Source: Lysobacter sp. K5869
GTDB lineage: Bacteria > Pseudomonadota > Gammaproteobacteria > Xanthomonadales > Xanthomonadaceae
Length of the DNA stretch: 64,000 nucleotides
Direction: 5' to 3'
NCBI RefSeq assembly: GCF_018847975.1
Contig: NZ_CP072597.1
Coordinates: 310,001-374,000 of the forward strand
Part shown: piece by piece, positions 61,224 to 64,000 of the stretch
Position numbering within the stretch: position 1 is the stretch's first letter
Layout of the letters: each line of letters begins with the position of its first letter
Made by a program: the position numbers and the translations under genes
Notes under the pieces: model-generated
Databases searched by the model: none
What the model was told of the DNA's origin: nothing
Seen by the model: only the letters and a program-made list of their open reading frames with translations

Positions 61224-62630
61224 TCAGGCCCGCATCAGCGCGAGGTGATGGCGATACCAATCGCTCTGCCAGCGCTCGCCCGGATCGAACTCGCGCTTGG
61301 CGCGCAGGAATTCGCCGAAGCGAGGATGCGCCGCCTCCAGCTGAGCGCGCGTGGCCCAGCGGTGATAGGTGAGGTAATAACTGCCGCCGAACCATAACGC
61401 GTCGTCGATCAAGGCGCGGAACGCGGCCGCGGCCGCGTCGATGCCGGCGGCGTCGTGGCGCACGTGCAGATTGAAGATCACGCAGGCCCAGGGCTCGCGC
61501 GCCCAGGCCAGCACGCTGGTCGGATCGCGTTCGATCAAGCGCACCGTGCCGTAGATCGGCTGCGCGCCACGGCGACGCAGACTGTCGGCCGCGCGTGCCA
61601 TGAATCCGGCGAGCGCGGCGCGCGGCACGTACAGCTCGGTGATCATCTCCGAACCGCAGTGGCCCAGCGATCGGTCCACCGCGTCGTGGTAGCCGTCCAG
61701 ATACACGCCGGTCTGCTGGGCGTCGCTGGCGTAGTGCTGGCCGTCGGTGGCGAGATAGAAATCGGCGTACTCGCGGAACGCGCGCGACGGCTCGCGATGC
61801 GCGAGCCAGAGCAAGCGGGCGAAATCGTCCGCCTGCAAATGGCGCGGCGCCGAAGCGGCCGCGCCCGGCGCGGGGCGATAGCACGACAGCACGCCGAGAT
61901 CGAGAAAATCGTCGTTGCCCGGATCTATAGCGAACTGGAAATCGCCGTAGAGGCAACCCTCGGCGATGGCCTGGGCGAATGCGGCCTGCAGTTCGCCGAC
62001 GCGCGCCAGCCGCACATCGCGCCGCAGCATCCGCCGCGGCGTCAAACGCAAGGTCAACGATGCGACCACGCCGAACAAACCGTATCCGCCGATCGCCAAG
62101 GCGAACCATTCCGGCCGCGAGGTCCGGCTCGCTTCGACGCACCGGCCTTGCGCGTCGATCAGCGTCAGCGCTTCCACGTCCTCCACGAACGGCGCGTAGG
62201 CCAAGCCGCGCCCGTGGATGTTCGAGGCCGCCGCGCCGCCGAGGCTGAAATCGTCGGCGCCGGTTTGCTTCTGCCGGATCGTCCAGTCGCCGGTGTTGTC
62301 CGGGCTCGACGCCAGCCACGCCAGCACCGCGGGCCAGCGGATGCCGGCTTGCACCGTCAGCAAGCCGCGCGCGTCGTCGAAACCGAGCACGCCGCATAAG
62401 GCCGAGGTATCCAGCACTGCGCCTTCGGACAAAAACTGCTGGCCGCCCATCGCGTGGCGCGCGCCGGCGGGAATCAGCGGCTGGCCGGTACGCGCGCATT
62501 CGCGCACGGCCGTGCAGGCCGCATCGAGCGAGGCCGGACGCAACACGCGGGCGCGGGTCGGATTGAGCCGCGCATGCACGTCGTTGAGCGATTCGAACGC
62601 GGGGACGCGGGATTCGGCGGTGGCGGACAT
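61224..62630 (-). CDS. FAD-binding (PCMH-type, VAO family) oxidoreductase
   Basis: 468 residues from the ATG at 62630. The FAD domain has PLIPAGARHAMGGQQFL and FSLGGAAASNIHGRGLAY; the latter is the conserved flavin-binding GG-x4-N-HG segment. The C-terminal cap (about 230-468) includes QSDWYRHHLALMRA at the end. The covalent-flavin His of some members is not evident. It oxidises an alcohol, sugar or aldehyde; related proteins include alditol oxidase-like and secondary-metabolite enzymes. It is coupled to the LCMT-like methyltransferase downstream and diverges from an XRE regulator. Confidence 0.88.
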   Translation of the reverse strand: MSATAESRVPAFESLNDVHARLNPTRARVLRPASLDAACTAVRECARTGQPLIPAGARHAMGGQQFLSEGAVLDTSALCGVLGFDDARGLLTVQAGIRWPAVLAWLASSPDNTGDWTIRQKQTGADDFSLGGAAASNIHGRGLAYAPFVEDVEALTLIDAQGRCVEASRTSRPEWFALAIGGYGLFGVVASLTLRLTPRRMLRRDVRLARVGELQAAFAQAIAEGCLYGDFQFAIDPGNDDFLDLGVLSCYRPAPGAAASAPRHLQADDFARLLWLAHREPSRAFREYADFYLATDGQHYASDAQQTGVYLDGYHDAVDRSLGHCGSEMITELYVPRAALAGFMARAADSLRRRGAQPIYGTVRLIERDPTSVLAWAREPWACVIFNLHVRHDAAGIDAAAAAFRALIDDALWFGGSYYLTYHRWATRAQLEAAHPRFGEFLRAKREFDPGERWQSDWYRHHLALMRA

Positions 62631-62751
62631 GGGCGCGGGCACGGGACGGGATGGCCCGCACCGTACCGCTTGGTATCTCCGTCCGCTATTCGCGCAGTCG
62701 AAGTATCGGAATATGATCCCAACTGTCCCGCCGCCTGGAACCCGCGCCGCC

Positions 62752-63513
62752 ATGATCGAACGCGAACGTCTGCTGGCCGCGCTCAAGCGCATCCTCAAGG
62801 AACGCGGCTGGCGCTACGCCGACCTCGCCGCCGCGCTGGGCGTGTCCGAACCCACGATCAAGCGCACGCTCGCCAGCGGCCGCATGAGCCTGGAGCGGCT
62901 GGAACAAATCTGCGATGCGCTCGACATCGATTTCTTCGAGCTCGCGCGCAATGCCCGCGGCACCCGCGAATCGCGCCGCCACTTGAGCGCGCATCAGGAA
63001 ACCGCGCTGGCCGCCGAGCCGCGCCTGATGACGGTGTTCCACCTGCTCTGCCAAGGCTGGCGCACCGCCGCCATCGGCGAGGGCTACGGCCTGCGCAAGA
63101 CCGAGCTGGTGCGCTTGCTCGCCCAGCTCGATCGCCTGCGCCTGATCGAGCTGTTGCCCGGCGACCGCGTGCGCCTGCGCGTGCCGCGCGATTTCTCCTG
63201 GCGCGACGACGGCCCGGTGCGCGCGCGCTATTTCCAGATGGCCAGCCGCGAATTCATCGCCGATGCCTTCGCCGGCGGCGAGGCGTATTTCGCCCTGGAA
63301 ATCCGCGAGTTGGGCGAAGCCTCGGCGGCGACGCTGCGGCGCAAGCTGGAGAAGCTCGTCGCCGAGTTCAAGGAAGCCGCCGAACTCGACGTCGACCTGC
63401 CGCCAGAGCGCCGGCGCAGCGTCGGCATGTTGGTCGCGAGCCGGCCGTGGGTGTTCTCGTTGGTCGACAGCCTGCGCGAGAGCGCGCCGGCGCGACCGAA
63501 GTCCGGGCGCTGA
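62752..63513 (+). CDS. XRE-family helix-turn-helix regulator
   Basis: 253 residues from the ATG at 62752 (another ATG 13 codons upstream, at 62713, is also possible). The Cro/CI-type domain covers about 5-62 (RYADLAAALGVSEPTIKRTL, then SLERLEQICDALDIDFFELA). The rest (about 70-250) has a second winged-helix-like part (LRKTELVRLLAQLDRLRLIE) and a helical ligand or dimer domain. It diverges from the FAD oxidase/methyltransferase pair and probably controls it. Confidence 0.88.
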   Translation: MIERERLLAALKRILKERGWRYADLAAALGVSEPTIKRTLASGRMSLERLEQICDALDIDFFELARNARGTRESRRHLSAHQETALAAEPRLMTVFHLLCQGWRTAAIGEGYGLRKTELVRLLAQLDRLRLIELLPGDRVRLRVPRDFSWRDDGPVRARYFQMASREFIADAFAGGEAYFALEIRELGEASAATLRRKLEKLVAEFKEAAELDVDLPPERRRSVGMLVASRPWVFSLVDSLRESAPARPKSGR

Positions 63514-63538
63514 CGGCCGTCGATTCGGCGCCGCGGCC

Positions 63539-64000
63539 TCAGACCCAGCCTTGCTCGACCAATTCGCGCTTGAGGTAGGCGTAATAGATCGGCGCCGCCA
63601 CCAGCCCGGGCATGCCGAACAAGGCCTCCATCGACAGCATCGCCAGCAACAGCTCCCACGCGCGCGCCTGGATCTCGCCGCCGACGATGCGCGCGTTGAG
63701 GAAGTACTCCAGCTTGTGGATCAACACCAGATACAGCAACGCCGCGGCGGCGACGTAGATCGACACCGACAGCCCGGCGACGGTGATCAGCGTGTTCGAG
63801 ATCAGATTGCCGACCACCGGCAGCAAGCCGACCACGAAGGTCAGCACCACCAAGGTCTTGGCCATCGGCAGATGCACGCCGAACAGCGGCAGCACGATCA
63901 ACAGGAAAGCGGCGGTGAAAACGGTGTTGAGCGCCGAGATCTTGATCTGCGCGAACACCACCCGGCGGAACGCGTCGGACAGGCGCGACGCGCGCGCCAG
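63539..64000 (-). CDS. AI-2E-type (PerM/UPF0118) permease, C-terminal part
   Basis: The 3' end of a gene that runs off the right edge: 153 codons. Four hydrophobic segments are seen, with the family stretch VVGLLPVVGNLISNTLITVA and the C-terminal re-entrant LLAMLSMEALFGMPGLVAAP. AI-2E-type transporters form a large family of inner-membrane permeases, some of which carry ions or export signals; the substrate of this one is not known. The stop at 63539 is 25 bases from the convergent XRE gene. Confidence 0.88.
   Translation of the reverse strand: MARASRLSDAFRRVVFAQIKISALNTVFTAAFLLIVLPLFGVHLPMAKTLVVLTFVVGLLPVVGNLISNTLITVAGLSVSIYVAAAALLYLVLIHKLEYFLNARIVGGEIQARAWELLLAMLSMEALFGMPGLVAAPIYYAYLKRELVEQGWV

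Overview
The window is high-GC DNA with strong third-position GC bias. It has no rRNA, tRNA, insertion sequence, prophage or CRISPR array. Gene content points to a gammaproteobacterium of the Xanthomonadaceae/Lysobacteraceae, most likely Lysobacter. The signs are a FabV enoyl reductase with the catalytic Tyr236/Lys245 spacing of the Xanthomonas enzyme, a secreted GH16-CBM6 beta-1,3-glucanase of the Lysobacter GluA type, Xanthomonad-type DUF802/DUF2894/DUF3348 genes, and REP-like CTGTAGGAGCG repeats. This is chromosomal accessory/housekeeping DNA: short operons, many divergent regulator-target pairs, and several secreted hydrolases.
Layout. 1-4 kb: small exported or hypothetical proteins and an orphan NarL-type regulator that lacks its phosphoacceptor Asp. 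4-10 kb: LysR/pirin/haloperoxidase-type hydrolase cluster, a serine beta-lactamase-fold enzyme, a TraB-like exported protein and a secreted alpha/beta hydrolase. 10-17.5 kb: GNAT, FadD, a small protein with the Thr/LSGC/His signature of the BLF1/CNF1 deamidase toxins, a PUA/EVE-like protein, an ABC-F ATPase, a membrane acyltransferase and a REPIN. 17.5-21 kb: FabV, two methyltransferases, TetR. 21-25.6 kb: a coupled four-gene operon (DUF3348, MotA/TolQ-like DUF802 protein, MotB/OmpA-like protein, DUF2894) that looks like an uncharacterised ion-driven motor related in architecture to MotAB and ZorAB. 25.8-29.8 kb: membrane proteins, HxlR/QorB-like pair, AraC/VOC pair. 30-33 kb: a 922-residue protein without a signal peptide, possibly related to type III HrpK/HrpF-like proteins. 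33-38 kb: thioesterase, ArgO/ArgP pair, chromate transporter, Cys-rich secreted protein. 38-43 kb: RND efflux pair and DUF3060 protein. 43-47.6 kb: LysR/RidA pair, membrane proteins, methyltransferase, YoaK-like protein. 47.6-52 kb: GH16 glucanase, exported proteins, MBL-fold fusion. 52-56 kb: LysR diverging from a redox operon (AhpD-like, PNPOx-FNR-ferredoxin fusion, dehalogenase/epoxide-hydrolase-like protein). 56-64 kb: HAF-repeat protein ending in a ShKT domain, TetR/HSL-type esterase pair, lactonase-like MBL protein, coupled FAD oxidase/methyltransferase, XRE regulator and the end of an AI-2E-type permease.
The most interesting items are the BLF1/CNF1-like deamidase candidate (12807-13364), the DUF802 motor operon (21160-25597), the secreted ShKT protein (56052-57500), and the pseudo-receiver regulator with three stacked palindromes upstream (2310-3084). 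Family names rest on motif reading by eye; no database search was run.
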